64,000 nucleotides of DNA, taken from assembly GCF_900608595.1 (NCBI RefSeq), contig NZ_UWYY01000004.1:186001-250000 (forward strand). The letters are read 5' to 3'. Below are positions 43,039-51,709 of this stretch, one piece after another. Below the pieces are notes generated by a model. That model saw nothing but the letters and a program-made list of their open reading frames with translations. It ran no database searches and was not told the origin of the DNA. A program made the translations under genes and the position numbers. The stretch comes from Promicromonospora panici (GTDB lineage: Bacteria > Actinomycetota > Actinomycetes > Actinomycetales > Cellulomonadaceae). Each line of letters starts with the position of its first letter. The first letter of the stretch is position 1.

Positions 43039-43057
43039 CCCGGGACACGGTCCCGGG
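43039..43057. terminator. Hairpin between clpP operon and convergent regulator
   Basis: CCCGGGAC/GTCCCGGG, a perfect 8-bp stem with loop ACG, lies 10 bp after the second clpP stop and 34 bp before the regulator stop on the other strand. It may terminate both transcripts. There is no U-tract, which is common in high-GC actinobacteria. Confidence 0.55.
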
Positions 43058-43090
43058 TCAGCGGGTAGGGCGGGCAGGCCGCCCCCGAGA

Positions 43091-43477
43091 TCACGCCGCC
43101 AGCGCGAACACCGCCTGGCAGGTCGGCGTCCGCACGGATTCGCGCACGGGGATGGCCTGGCGGACGACGATCAGCCGATCGGCGACCGCGACGACCAGAT
43201 CGACCAGCGTGATGTCGAGCGCACCGGTGATCGCCGCGATCATCTCGCTCGACGGCTCCTTCACACCGCGCTCGATCTCCGAGAGGTACTGCGGCGAGAT
43301 CCCGGCGCGGCGGGCGGTCTGGTCCAGGGTCTCGCCGCGGAGATGACGCAGGTGTCGCAGGCGTTCACCGACCATGTGCCGCCACAGCGGCTCTCGTCTC
43401 GTCGGCGTCGACGGGGTGCCTGGCCCTTCGGGCACCCCGTCGCGCCCTGGGCGCTGGGGCGGAGCGGTCTGGGTCAT
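43091..43477 (-). CDS. ClgR/PopR-like XRE regulator with ALAA C-terminus
   Basis: 128 residues. A Pro-rich N-terminus is followed by an XRE HTH at about 38-92 (LRHLRHLRGETLDQTARRAG, then ISPQYLSEIERGVKEPSSEM), which is the ClgR/PopR style. The protein ends ...FALAA, like the Ala-Ala degrons through which Streptomyces ClgR and PopR are removed by Clp proteases. It is convergent with the two clpP genes and its upstream region holds the same palindromic box as the clpP operon. A proteolysis-controlled activator of this clpP pair is inferred. No clear SD precedes the ATG at 43477; ATG at 43375 would cut into the domain edge. Confidence 0.85.
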   Translation of the reverse strand: MTQTAPPQRPGRDGVPEGPGTPSTPTRREPLWRHMVGERLRHLRHLRGETLDQTARRAGISPQYLSEIERGVKEPSSEMIAAITGALDITLVDLVVAVADRLIVVRQAIPVRESVRTPTCQAVFALAA

Positions 43478-43520
43478 GTACCTGAGCGTAGAACTGACCC
43501 TTCGGCCGACGTCGGCGCTT

Positions 43521-43533
43521 CTGCTGACAGCAG
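43521..43533. promoter_or_regulatory. CTGCTnnnAGCAG box upstream of ClgR/PopR-like gene
   Basis: CTGCTGACAGCAG, extended to TCTGCTG/CAGCAGA overlapping arms at 43520-43537, lies 43 bp upstream of the regulator start. It matches the box at 41749 in all ten palindromic positions. The rest of the 43478-43701 gap has no visible gene. Confidence 0.55.
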
Positions 43534-43701
43534 CAGACCGGGCCCGGTCGAGCCACGACGACGCGCACCGAGCACCCGTGGCATGGCACGCCGTCGGAAG
43601 CCGATCGCGTCCTGACGGCGTTCTCCCTGCAAGAGCGGACGGGAGCGGCACACATTCCGGGCAGACGCCGCGAGCGACGCGGCCCACGCCGAGGAGCCGA
43701 G

Positions 43702-44439
43702 ATGCGACGGAGCAGGTTGACGCAGGGCTGGACGGTCGCCCTGGTGGTGCTGATCGGTGGTTGCGCCCAGACGAGTGCAGCAGGTGGGGCGCCCGATGAA
43801 TCCGGCGAGTACCTGTGCCAGGGCACACCGGTCCCGGCAGCGGTCCTGACCGACGGCGCCACCGCCGACCAGCTCGGCGACGAGGCCGCCGCGGCGCTGG
43901 AGGGGGCGAGTGTCCCCGACATCGAGCCGGAGCAGTGGCGCGTGCTGACCGAGACCAGCACAGAGGTCTACCTGATCCGGGAGCTGCCGGAGCCGCGCGA
44001 CAGCGACGGCGAGCGGCGCACGCACGAGCTCCTGGGTGCCGGTTGGGTGGACGAGACCGAAGAGGGCGGCGAGGGCTGGCAGCTCCTGCGGCACGGCGAC
44101 TGCGCCCTGCGCTACGACCTGGGCGGGCTCGGCGACGCGATAGTGGCACTCGACCCCGACAATCCGCCGGACGCCGCATCCTCGCAGGTGCACCTGCTCA
44201 TCACGGAGATCGAGTGCGCAGGTGGTAAGCCGGCCGACGGCCGAGTCACGCTGGAGCGACTGGCCCAGCTCGAGGATCGGGTGGAGCTCGTGATCGGCGT
44301 CGAGACGCCGGAGGGCGACCAGACCTGCCCCTCCAACCCGCCGACGCCATTCACGGTCGAGCTGGACGAGCCGCTCGGCGACCGGACCTTGCTGGACGTC
44401 GCCGTCTACCCGGAGCGGGAACTGGCCGCGAAAGGGTAG
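43702..44439 (+). CDS. Hypothetical lipoprotein
   Basis: 245 residues with GAGGAG before the ATG. Signal peptide with lipobox IGGC (Cys21). The mature protein is acidic, with four further cysteines (about 38, 133, 171 and 210) that could form two disulfides outside the membrane. I do not recognise the family. It is monocistronic. Confidence 0.8.
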   Translation: MRRSRLTQGWTVALVVLIGGCAQTSAAGGAPDESGEYLCQGTPVPAAVLTDGATADQLGDEAAAALEGASVPDIEPEQWRVLTETSTEVYLIRELPEPRDSDGERRTHELLGAGWVDETEEGGEGWQLLRHGDCALRYDLGGLGDAIVALDPDNPPDAASSQVHLLITEIECAGGKPADGRVTLERLAQLEDRVELVIGVETPEGDQTCPSNPPTPFTVELDEPLGDRTLLDVAVYPERELAAKG

Positions 44440-44533
44440 TGTCTCCCGTCACAAACTTTCCCTCGCTCGAGGCGTTCCTGCCAGGATCTACGGCATGGCC
44501 AGCGACGGTGCATGGCAGCGGATGTGATGCTTC

Positions 44534-45676
44534 GTGCCCCTTCGTGAGTGGCTGGACAGGACACCCGAGACGTGGTCTGCCCCGACATCCCGTGACCTGA
44601 CTAGCCCGTTCCGCCTCCTCTTCTGGCTCACCCGATCGCAGTCCCGACGGATCGCGCTGGGCGCGGTGCTGGGCACCTCGTGGATGGTCGGCCTGGCGGT
44701 GCCGCCGTGGGTGCTGTCCCGCGTGGTGGATGACGGGCTTGTCGCGGACAACACGGCTGCCCTTGTCAGGTGGGCGCTGGTCCTGCTGGCCGTCAGCGTC
44801 CTGAACGCGCTGCTGGCGATCGGCCGGCATCGCACCATGACCAAGATCCGGATGGACGCGTCGTTCCGCTCGGTCCGGGCGACGGTGCGGCACACGTCCC
44901 GGCTGGGAGCCTCTCTGGCACGTCGTGTCAGCGCGGGCGAGGTCGTGACGGTCGGCATCTCCGACGTCCAGATCGTTGCGCAGGCGTTGACCGTCACGGG
45001 GCCCGGCGTGGGCGCGGTGGTCGCCTACGCCGTCGTCGCGGTCGTGCTGTTCACGTCCGGTGCGGGAAAGTCAACGCTCGCGCGCCTGCTCGCCGGGCTC
45101 GACCGCCCACACACCGGGTCCGTGACGATCGGCGGTACACCGGTTGCCGACCTGCCGCCCGACCTCCTGCGCGAGCACGTCGTGCTGATCACCCAGGATC
45201 ATCATGTCTTCCACGACACCGTGCGCGACAACCTGCGCATCGCACGTCCGAAGGCGACAGACGGCGAGATGCGCGCCGCGCTGGACGCCGTCGGTGCCGC
45301 GTGGCTGGCCGACCTACCGGGCGGGCTGGACACGGAGGTCGGCCACGACATCAACCTCGACGGCGCCGGTGCCCAGCAGCTCTCCCTGGCGCGCGTCGCC
45401 CTCGCGAATCCCCACACTCTGATCCTGGACGAGGCCACCGCACAGCTCGACCCCCGAACCGCGCGACGAACGGAGCAATCGCTGGCGGCTGTCCTTCGAG
45501 GCCGGACGGTCATCGCGATCGCGCACCGCCTGCAGACAGCGCACGACGCCGACCGGATCGCCGTGATGGAGGCCGGCGAGCTCGTCGAGCTCGGCACCCA
45601 TGAGGAACTTGTCAGCGCTGGACGCACCTACGGCAAGCTCTGGCGGACGTGGCATTCCGGATCAGAGGCTCCGTAG
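44534..45676 (+). pseudogene. Internally deleted ABC exporter (fused TMD-NBD)
   Basis: 380 residues against about 580-600 for a half-size ABC exporter. Residues 1-173 are the N-terminal helices of the membrane domain. At about residue 173 (nt 45050) the third-helix stretch VVLF runs directly into TSGAGKSTLARLLAGLDRPH of the nucleotide-binding domain. The last membrane helices, the domain linker and the first Gly of Walker A are missing. The rest of the NBD is present (LILDEATAQLD Walker B, IAIAHRL H-loop), but the ABC signature is degenerate (LDGAGAQQLSLAR). An in-frame deletion is inferred. It is unlikely to transport anything. Confidence 0.75.
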
Positions 45677-45721
45677 TCCAGGCACGGCGTCTACGAGGCC
45701 GAGGCGCCGCCGCGACTGGGT

Positions 45722-46543
45722 TCAGGGCGGCCACGCATCGATGTGCTTGGCGATGATGCCCTGCACCTCGTCGAGCTCCTCGGCGGGGAGAGGGTGCGCG
45801 GCCTGGTACGAGTCGATGAACGCGTCGCGCGCGTCCGGCGGTGTGGGCACCCAGTTGTGGTAGCGCGTACCCAGCAGAGCGGCAGCCTTGGCGAGGTCGT
45901 CGACGCGCCGCTCGTACCGGGCCTCCTCCAGGTCGAGCACCGCGGAGATCCGGCCGCTCGCCCAGAGGATGTTGGCGGAGCGAAAGTCGTTGCCCACCAG
46001 CTGCGTGCCGGATCGCGGAGGCTCGGCCGTCGGGACGACGTCGGGGTAGGCAGCGAGCTCGGTGTGCAGGGTCGCGAGCATCTCCCCGGCCGCCCTGACC
46101 TGCGCGACGTCGGCCACGTCGAGCAGGTCGCCGGGCACGACGTTCTGCAGGCCGAGGGAGAACCCGTCGAGCTCCAGCTGGAGGCGCCCGTCCCGCGCGG
46201 GCTGCGGTGCCGACACCGGGAGGCCGCGCTCGTCGAGCCAGCGGGTGAGCCGGGCGATCGCGGCGAGGCGTCCAAAGACCGGCGTGTGCACCGACCACTT
46301 CGCGATCATCCGCCGCTCGCCCACGGTGATCCAGGCCATGATGTTGCCGCCGCTGATGACCAGCCGTTCGCACGAGCTCAACGCCAGGCCCCAGTGCTGA
46401 GCGAGGACGTCGGACAGCCAGCCGTCAACCGCCGTCGGCGACTCGAAGCGGAATCGCCGGGCCAGCGCCTCGGCCGGATCGGTGGGCTCCCACAGCATGC
46501 TCAACGACGGCGCGCTCGGCGCGAGAGGCTCAGGCATGGCCAC
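45722..46543 (-). CDS. Aminoglycoside phosphotransferase-like kinase
   Basis: 273 residues of the APH/choline-kinase fold. Lys in RMIAKWSV is the probable ATP lysine. The catalytic loop reads VGNDFRSANILW: the Asp and Asn (D-x4-N) are kept, but the usual HGD is GND, with Asn before the Asp and no His. The metal Asp is in AVLDLEEARYE. The substrate is unknown and antibiotic resistance cannot be inferred. GTG at 46543 and ATG at 46537 are both possible starts; SD is weak. Confidence 0.8.
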   Translation of the reverse strand: MAMPEPLAPSAPSLSMLWEPTDPAEALARRFRFESPTAVDGWLSDVLAQHWGLALSSCERLVISGGNIMAWITVGERRMIAKWSVHTPVFGRLAAIARLTRWLDERGLPVSAPQPARDGRLQLELDGFSLGLQNVVPGDLLDVADVAQVRAAGEMLATLHTELAAYPDVVPTAEPPRSGTQLVGNDFRSANILWASGRISAVLDLEEARYERRVDDLAKAAALLGTRYHNWVPTPPDARDAFIDSYQAAHPLPAEELDEVQGIIAKHIDAWPP

Positions 46544-46579
46544 GACCCAACCACGCCAGGCTGCGGAACACCAGGGCCT

Positions 46580-47092
46580 TTACTCCAGGGTGATCACGTC
46601 CGGCATCGCTAGGGCCAGCCACCGATCCAGGTCTGGCTCAGCCCCGGTGAGCGCAGCGGCAAGGAGCGTCCACGCCGTCCCGAGCCCGACCAGGACGACG
46701 TCGCGCCCAGGATGTTCCGCCAAGATCCTCCGCGCCGCGGCGACTACCCGCGACCGCGTCCGGATGAGCGGCTCCCACCCTGGGCGGGCCTCGGAGTGCG
46801 GACTCGCGAACGCTTCGCGGACCGCCTGCCTGAAGTCCGGAACCCAGGCCGTGCCGTGGCGGTCGTGCTCCCTCAGGTCCTCCACCACCGGCACCTCCCG
46901 CCCGGCCAGGAGGAACGCGGTGCGTGCCGCCTTCGGCTCGGGCGAGGTGAACCAGACAACGTCGTCAGGCCACGGCGCCCGCGCCGCGAAGTCGGTCACC
47001 AGGTGCTCGTGCTCCGGGTCCAGGACCCACGTCGAGGCCGGAACAGCCGGGTCGAGGATCGGACGCCCATGGCGGACCAAGTAGGGAGCCAC
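46580..47092 (-). CDS. Histidine phosphatase-fold protein missing the second histidine
   Basis: 170 residues, GTG start. The N-terminal RHG motif (YLVRHGRP, His8) is intact. The second catalytic block, normally VxHGxAW/T, reads VLVGLGTAWTL, with Leu137 where His is expected. The SPEPKAARTA segment keeps only part of the phosphate pocket. It is a phosphoglycerate-mutase-like fold that is probably catalytically impaired or uses another residue. It lies 36 bp upstream of the APH-like gene on the same strand. Confidence 0.8.
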   Translation of the reverse strand: MAPYLVRHGRPILDPAVPASTWVLDPEHEHLVTDFAARAPWPDDVVWFTSPEPKAARTAFLLAGREVPVVEDLREHDRHGTAWVPDFRQAVREAFASPHSEARPGWEPLIRTRSRVVAAARRILAEHPGRDVVLVGLGTAWTLLAAALTGAEPDLDRWLALAMPDVITLE

Positions 47093-47271
47093 CGCGCAAG
47101 GCTACTCAGCAGCTGAGCACAGCTTCCGCACGCTCGGCCGACGCCGGGAGACTGAGCCCGAATGTCGCGAGAACGCCAGGCGGACCACACCACAGCCGCG
47201 AAGCCGCCGACCCTCACAAATCGCCTACAGTTGGCCTCGCGCCCCCACCCACGCCGTCCTGGGAGATCTAC

Positions 47272-48444
47272 GTGAGTTCACACCCGCGCGAGTTCCGCCT
47301 GCTCGTCACCGGTGGAGGGACCGGCGGACATACCTATCCGGCGCTCACGACTCTCCGCGCCCTCCAGGCCAGGCTGGCCGAGGCGGGCACCGCCGTCAGC
47401 GTCCTCTGGGCGGGCACGGCGAAGGGCCTGGAGGCCACAGTCACCGCGTCCGAGGGCATCCGTTTCGTGCCGGTCGCCACGGGCAAGCTCCGCCGGTCGA
47501 GCAACCCGCTGGGCATGCTGACGGCCGCCAACATGAAGGACATGGCGCGGGTGCCGCTCGGCGTCGCGCAGGCCAGGTCGATCGTGGCCGAGTTCAAGCC
47601 CGACGTGATCCTCTCGACCGGCGGCTATGTCGCGGTCCCGATCGGGATCGCGGCGGGCATGCTGCGCCGTCCGCTCGTGGTGCACGAGCAGACCGTGCGG
47701 CTGGGCCTGGCCAACCGCCTCCTGGCCAAGCGCGCGACCCGCGTCGCGGTGTCCTCGTCATCCACCCTCGAGCTGCTGCCCGAGGCCGTGCGCGAGCGGA
47801 CCGTCGTGACCGGCAACCCGGTACGCGCCGAGGTGATGGCCGGCGAGCCGCTCAAGGCTGTCGACGCGCTCGGCCTGGACTCGTTCGACCCGGACCTCCC
47901 GGTCCTGTACGTGACGGGCGGGGCGCAGGGGTCGGTCCAGATCAACACGCTCGTCACCGAGGCGCTGCCGTGGCTGCTCCAGCGCGCGAACGTGATCCAC
48001 CAGTGCGGGCCGAACAACCTCCAGGACATGTTCGACAGCACCGCCACCCTCCCGGCCGAGCTGGCGGCCCGCTACCGCGTCATGGGTTTTGTCGGCGCGG
48101 AGCTGCCGGACGTGCTCGCGCTGGCCGACGTCGTCGTCTCCCGTAGCGGCGCCGGGACCATCGCGGAGCTGACGGCGCTGGGCAAGCCATCGGTCCTGGT
48201 CCCGCTGCCGTCGGCGGCCGGGAACGAGCAGGCGCACAACGCGCGCCGGCTCCAGGACCTGGGAGCGGCCGTCGCCCTGGAGGGCGACGTCGCCGAGGCG
48301 GACCTCCGCGAGGCGATCGGCCCCCTGCTGTCCGACGCCGGACGGCGCGAGCGGATGTCCGGCCGTGCCCGCCAGCACGGGCGCCCCGACGCCGCCGAGC
48401 GGCTGGTCGACGTGCTGCTGGAGGCCGCGCGGCCGGCCAAATAG
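47272..48444 (+). CDS. MurG-like UDP-GlcNAc glycosyltransferase paralogue
   Basis: 390 residues, GTG start with GGGAGA upstream. GT-B glycosyltransferase family 28: lipid-facing GGGTGGHTYPAL (14-25), GGYVAVPIGIAAG, VVHEQTVRLGLANR, and donor-site VVSRSGAGTIAELTALGKPSVLVPLP. MurG adds GlcNAc to lipid I. This copy is outside any division/cell-wall cluster and has only convergent neighbours, so it is an orphan paralogue. The uppS-like gene ends 6 bp away on the opposite strand. A role in modified cell-wall or glycolipid synthesis is possible (inference). Confidence 0.88.
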   Translation: MSSHPREFRLLVTGGGTGGHTYPALTTLRALQARLAEAGTAVSVLWAGTAKGLEATVTASEGIRFVPVATGKLRRSSNPLGMLTAANMKDMARVPLGVAQARSIVAEFKPDVILSTGGYVAVPIGIAAGMLRRPLVVHEQTVRLGLANRLLAKRATRVAVSSSSTLELLPEAVRERTVVTGNPVRAEVMAGEPLKAVDALGLDSFDPDLPVLYVTGGAQGSVQINTLVTEALPWLLQRANVIHQCGPNNLQDMFDSTATLPAELAARYRVMGFVGAELPDVLALADVVVSRSGAGTIAELTALGKPSVLVPLPSAAGNEQAHNARRLQDLGAAVALEGDVAEADLREAIGPLLSDAGRRERMSGRARQHGRPDAAERLVDVLLEAARPAK

Positions 48445-48450
48445 TGGAGG

Positions 48451-49221
48451 TCAGCGGAGACTCGTCCGGCGCCGTCCGTAGGTGCGCAGTGCGCGCAGCA
48501 GGTCCAGCTCACGAAAGCCCGGCCAGTACACGTCGCAGAAGATGAGCTCGGCACGAACCGAGCGCCAGGGGAAGCAGCCCGACAGCCGGCGTTCGCCGCT
48601 GGTCCGGATGATCAGGTCGATGTCGTCGTCGGGCGCGGAGACGCGTGCGTCGATCGCCTCGGGTTCGAGTGTGCGCGCCACGTCGCCCGCCGAGTCGCCG
48701 CGATCGGCTGCGTCCCACAGCACCTGGCGGACGGCGTCGACCACATCGCCGTACGGGTCGTAGCCGACGGCGAGCGTGAGTCGGCGTGGCCGTCCTCGCG
48801 TGGCGCCTACCGCTTCCTTGAGCGCACGCGCGGTCGCATCCGGCACGAGGTCGAGGTTCCCGGCGACGTGCAGCTCCCAGAGTCCGTCCGGACGTCGGAG
48901 CCGGTCGGGGATCAGCGTCTCCAGCAGGTGGAAAAGGAAACTGACCTGCGCGTCATCCCGCTTGGCGATGTTGTCGGCCGAGAGCACGTAGACGCTCACC
49001 GCGTCGATCCCGGCCTGGGCGCACCAGGTCAGGACCCGGTCGAGGTGCTCGGCTCCTGCTCGATGGCCGAACCGGATGTCGTCGACGCCGACGCTGCGTG
49101 CCCAGCGCCGGTTTCCGTCCATGATCAGGCCCAGGTGGGCTGGGGTCGGCAAGCCCTTGAGCTCGCGACGCAGACGCGCGACGAGGAGGCGCTCGATCGG
49201 GATGCGGAACCTGTGGGTCAT
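48451..49221 (-). CDS. uppS: Isoprenyl (cis-prenyl) diphosphate synthase
   Basis: 256 residues. Cis-prenyltransferase signatures: LIMDGNRRWA with the catalytic Asp35, then VYVLSADNIAKR, and the C-terminal IIRTSGERRLSGCFPW followed by ELIFCDVYWPGF. It makes undecaprenyl or a shorter cis-polyprenyl diphosphate. Start chosen at 49221 with AGGAGA 8 nt upstream; ATG at 49227 overlaps the cysS stop. Coupling to cysS is unusual, and actinobacteria normally carry a separate housekeeping uppS, so this is probably a paralogue. Confidence 0.9.
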   Translation of the reverse strand: MTHRFRIPIERLLVARLRRELKGLPTPAHLGLIMDGNRRWARSVGVDDIRFGHRAGAEHLDRVLTWCAQAGIDAVSVYVLSADNIAKRDDAQVSFLFHLLETLIPDRLRRPDGLWELHVAGNLDLVPDATARALKEAVGATRGRPRRLTLAVGYDPYGDVVDAVRQVLWDAADRGDSAGDVARTLEPEAIDARVSAPDDDIDLIIRTSGERRLSGCFPWRSVRAELIFCDVYWPGFRELDLLRALRTYGRRRTSLR

Positions 49222-49223
49222 GG

Positions 49224-50612
49224 TCATTCTCCTGGATCGGAGTCCTTGGCCAGCCACCAGCGAGTGCCGTCCGCAGAGTCCTCGATCACCACTCCCTTGC
49301 TGATTAGCGCATTGCGGATCTGGTCCGCGCCCGCGAAGTCGCGTGCGCTGCGTAGTTCGGCGCGACGCGCGAGCGCGGCCTCGATCTCGGCATCGTCGAC
49401 CGTGTGGACGTCGAGGTCGAACGCGTCGAACAGGTCGTTCACGCGCCGAAGAAGATGCTCCGCAGACGGTCCCGGTGACAGATCGCTGCGGTTCAGCTCG
49501 CGGATGTACTCGAAGAGTGCGGCCAGGGCGGCGGGAGTATCAAGATCGTCGTCAAGGCGTTCGAGGATGGTCGCCCACGTGGCGTCCGCGGCGTCGACTG
49601 CCGCGGCCGACTCGTCCACGGACTCGTCGACCTGGCGGGCGAAGTTCTCCACCCTGCGGCGTGCGCCGCGTGCTTGGTCCAGCACCGTCGCGGAGAGCTC
49701 CATCGACGAGCGGTAGTGCTGGGACAGGAACGCGTACCGCAGTGTCCGGTAGTCAGTCATCGCCAGCGCGTCACGGACCGTGAGGAAGTTGCCCGAGCTC
49801 TTCGACATCTTCGCGCCGTCGACCCGGAGCAGACCGGTGTGCACCCAGTGGCGCACGAGCGGCTCCTTGCCCGACGCCGCTTCCATCTGGGCGACCTCCG
49901 CCTCGTGGTGCGGAAAGATCAGGTCGACCGCTCCCCCGTGCAGATCGTACTGAGGGCCGAACAGGGCCTCGGTGATCGCGGTGTCCTCGATGTGCCACCC
50001 GGGACGACCGGGACCCAGCGGCGAGTCCCAGAACGGCTCGCCCGGCTTACGAGCCTTCCAGAGCGCGAAGTCACCACGGTTGCGCTTGGCGTCGTTCTCG
50101 TCGATTCGGGCGACGGAGTCCTCCTCGGCGACCTCCGTCCGTCCGGACAGCTTTCCGTAGCCGGGGAACGTGGACAGGTCGAAGTACCACCCGTCGTCGA
50201 GCTGGTAGGCATGCCCACGGTCGACGAGCGTCCGGACCTGCGCGACGATCTCGTCGATGTGGTCGTGGGCGCGAGCGTAGACGTCGACGCTCGTGTTCCC
50301 GAGCGCGGCCATGTCCTGCTGGTAGGCGTCCTCGAACTCTGCGGCGAGGTCACGCGGATCGCGGCCCGACTCGGCGGCCCGCCGGATGATCTTGTCGTCG
50401 ACGTCGGTGATGTTCTGCGCGTACGTCACCTCGAGACCGCGAGCCCGGAGGTAGCGGGCGAGGAAGTCGAACTGGGTATAGGTCTTCGCGTGCCCGACGT
50501 GCGCGAGGTCGTACACGGTGGGTCCACAGACGAACATCCGCACGACACCCGGCGTCATCGGCTCAAGCGGCTCGACGCGTCTTGTCAGAGTGTTGTACAA
50601 GCTGATCGCCAT
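49224..50612 (-). CDS. cysS: Cysteinyl-tRNA synthetase (divergent subgroup)
   Basis: 462 residues, complete class I synthetase. VCGPTVYD with zinc Cys29, HVGH (38-41) and KMSKS (268-272) are present, followed by DALR and a C-terminal helical domain (about 330-462). At the second zinc ligand (Cys209 in E. coli, WHIECS) this protein has Asp210 (WHIEDTAIT); the FPHHEAE ligands are kept. The style differs from the usual actinobacterial CysS and resembles archaeal-type sequences. GGAGA lies 7 nt before the ATG. It is not MshC, because the tRNA-binding C-terminus is present. A second copy elsewhere is likely. Confidence 0.9.
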   Translation of the reverse strand: MAISLYNTLTRRVEPLEPMTPGVVRMFVCGPTVYDLAHVGHAKTYTQFDFLARYLRARGLEVTYAQNITDVDDKIIRRAAESGRDPRDLAAEFEDAYQQDMAALGNTSVDVYARAHDHIDEIVAQVRTLVDRGHAYQLDDGWYFDLSTFPGYGKLSGRTEVAEEDSVARIDENDAKRNRGDFALWKARKPGEPFWDSPLGPGRPGWHIEDTAITEALFGPQYDLHGGAVDLIFPHHEAEVAQMEAASGKEPLVRHWVHTGLLRVDGAKMSKSSGNFLTVRDALAMTDYRTLRYAFLSQHYRSSMELSATVLDQARGARRRVENFARQVDESVDESAAAVDAADATWATILERLDDDLDTPAALAALFEYIRELNRSDLSPGPSAEHLLRRVNDLFDAFDLDVHTVDDAEIEAALARRAELRSARDFAGADQIRNALISKGVVIEDSADGTRWWLAKDSDPGE

Positions 50613-50779
50613 GCGTTGTCTCCAGACCTTTCTTGTGGGGCGAGGAAGGGCTCGACGAGCCTGCGAGACAAGGGGCGCATACCGTCCAACGCTCGCGATC
50701 CTCGGCGCTCGCATCTTCCCAGACCAGCGGCACGCCGTCGTGTCATGGTGAACGGCTGCTCCGGGCACGCGGCCGGACG

Positions 50780-51709
50780 CTATGCGAGGGAGAGGCCGAA
50801 CTCACGGCGGTTGACGAAGTTGTCGAAGCCGTTCGTGGCGAAGGCGCGGGCAATGCCGGTGTTGGCGGCATCGCAGTCGCCGACGATGGATGTGGCGCCG
50901 GCCGCAGCGAGGACGGCGACGCCGCGGGCGACCACGGCGGTGGCGTATCCGCGGCGGCGGTGTTCGGGGACAACACCGACGTGGCCGATGACGGCTGCAC
51001 TCGGATTGCGTGCCGGCATGCTGACGGCGGCAGGGCTGCCGTCGGGGGCGAATCCGATCTCGTACCACTCGTCGCGGTGGTCGAACTTCGCCATCAGGTC
51101 GAAGATCCATTCGCCTGCGCCGCGCGTGCCGTACTTGGTGACGCCGTCGGCGAGGTCGGTGTCGGCGGTGCCCTCCATCGTGCGTCCCAGCACGTCCACG
51201 AAGGTCTCGTTGCCGATCTCCGGAAGTGGCCGGAAGGTGAGCCGGTCGTCTTGCGGGAGTACCGGTGAATCGGTGGTCCACCGCCAGCGCATCCCGTCCC
51301 GCAGGAGCCGGAATCCGGCGGCGCGCAGTGCCGCCTCCTGCTCGGCCGGGTGGAACTGGAACCGCGGTGCGCTCGGTGGCGAGTCCAGCGCGTACTCCAG
51401 CTCGATGGCGCCCAGATCACGGGCTCTCGCGGCGACGAGCCCGAGCATCTCCCGGCCAGCGGCGGGCTCCTGCCAGTCCGTCTCCAGCAATGCGATCGAC
51501 GCCGGTACGTCCGCGCCAGGCAGGGCGTAGAGCGCAGCGCTGCCGAGTTGCCTGCCGTCGCGCTCGGCGATGAAGCACCATTCGGGCCGGACGCTGCCGG
51601 CTTCGAGCTGGCTGTCCACATACGCCCGCAGGCTGGCCGCCTTCTCCGCGGTCTCACCCTCGCTGAGCAGGTCCTTCTCATCCGAGCTGATGCTGCGCAG
51701 GGTCGTCAT
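50780..51709 (-). CDS. GNAT-family N-acetyltransferase
   Basis: 309 residues with GAGGAG 6 nt before the ATG. It contains two GNAT-like halves; the C-terminal one has the acetyl-CoA loop VGVVPEHRRRGYATAVVARG. The length and the tandem arrangement resemble mycothiol-synthase-like double GNAT proteins, but the substrate is not recognisable. It is monocistronic. Confidence 0.85.
   Translation of the reverse strand: MTTLRSISSDEKDLLSEGETAEKAASLRAYVDSQLEAGSVRPEWCFIAERDGRQLGSAALYALPGADVPASIALLETDWQEPAAGREMLGLVAARARDLGAIELEYALDSPPSAPRFQFHPAEQEAALRAAGFRLLRDGMRWRWTTDSPVLPQDDRLTFRPLPEIGNETFVDVLGRTMEGTADTDLADGVTKYGTRGAGEWIFDLMAKFDHRDEWYEIGFAPDGSPAAVSMPARNPSAAVIGHVGVVPEHRRRGYATAVVARGVAVLAAAGATSIVGDCDAANTGIARAFATNGFDNFVNRREFGLSLA

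Noticed and set aside
49224..50612. Mycothiol ligase MshC
   Set aside because: The protein has the full C-terminal tRNA-binding region and KMSKS of a cysteinyl-tRNA synthetase and lacks mycothiol genes nearby.
50613..50779. T-box or riboswitch upstream of cysS
   Set aside because: No T-box core, specifier stem or antiterminator was recognisable in the 167-bp region.
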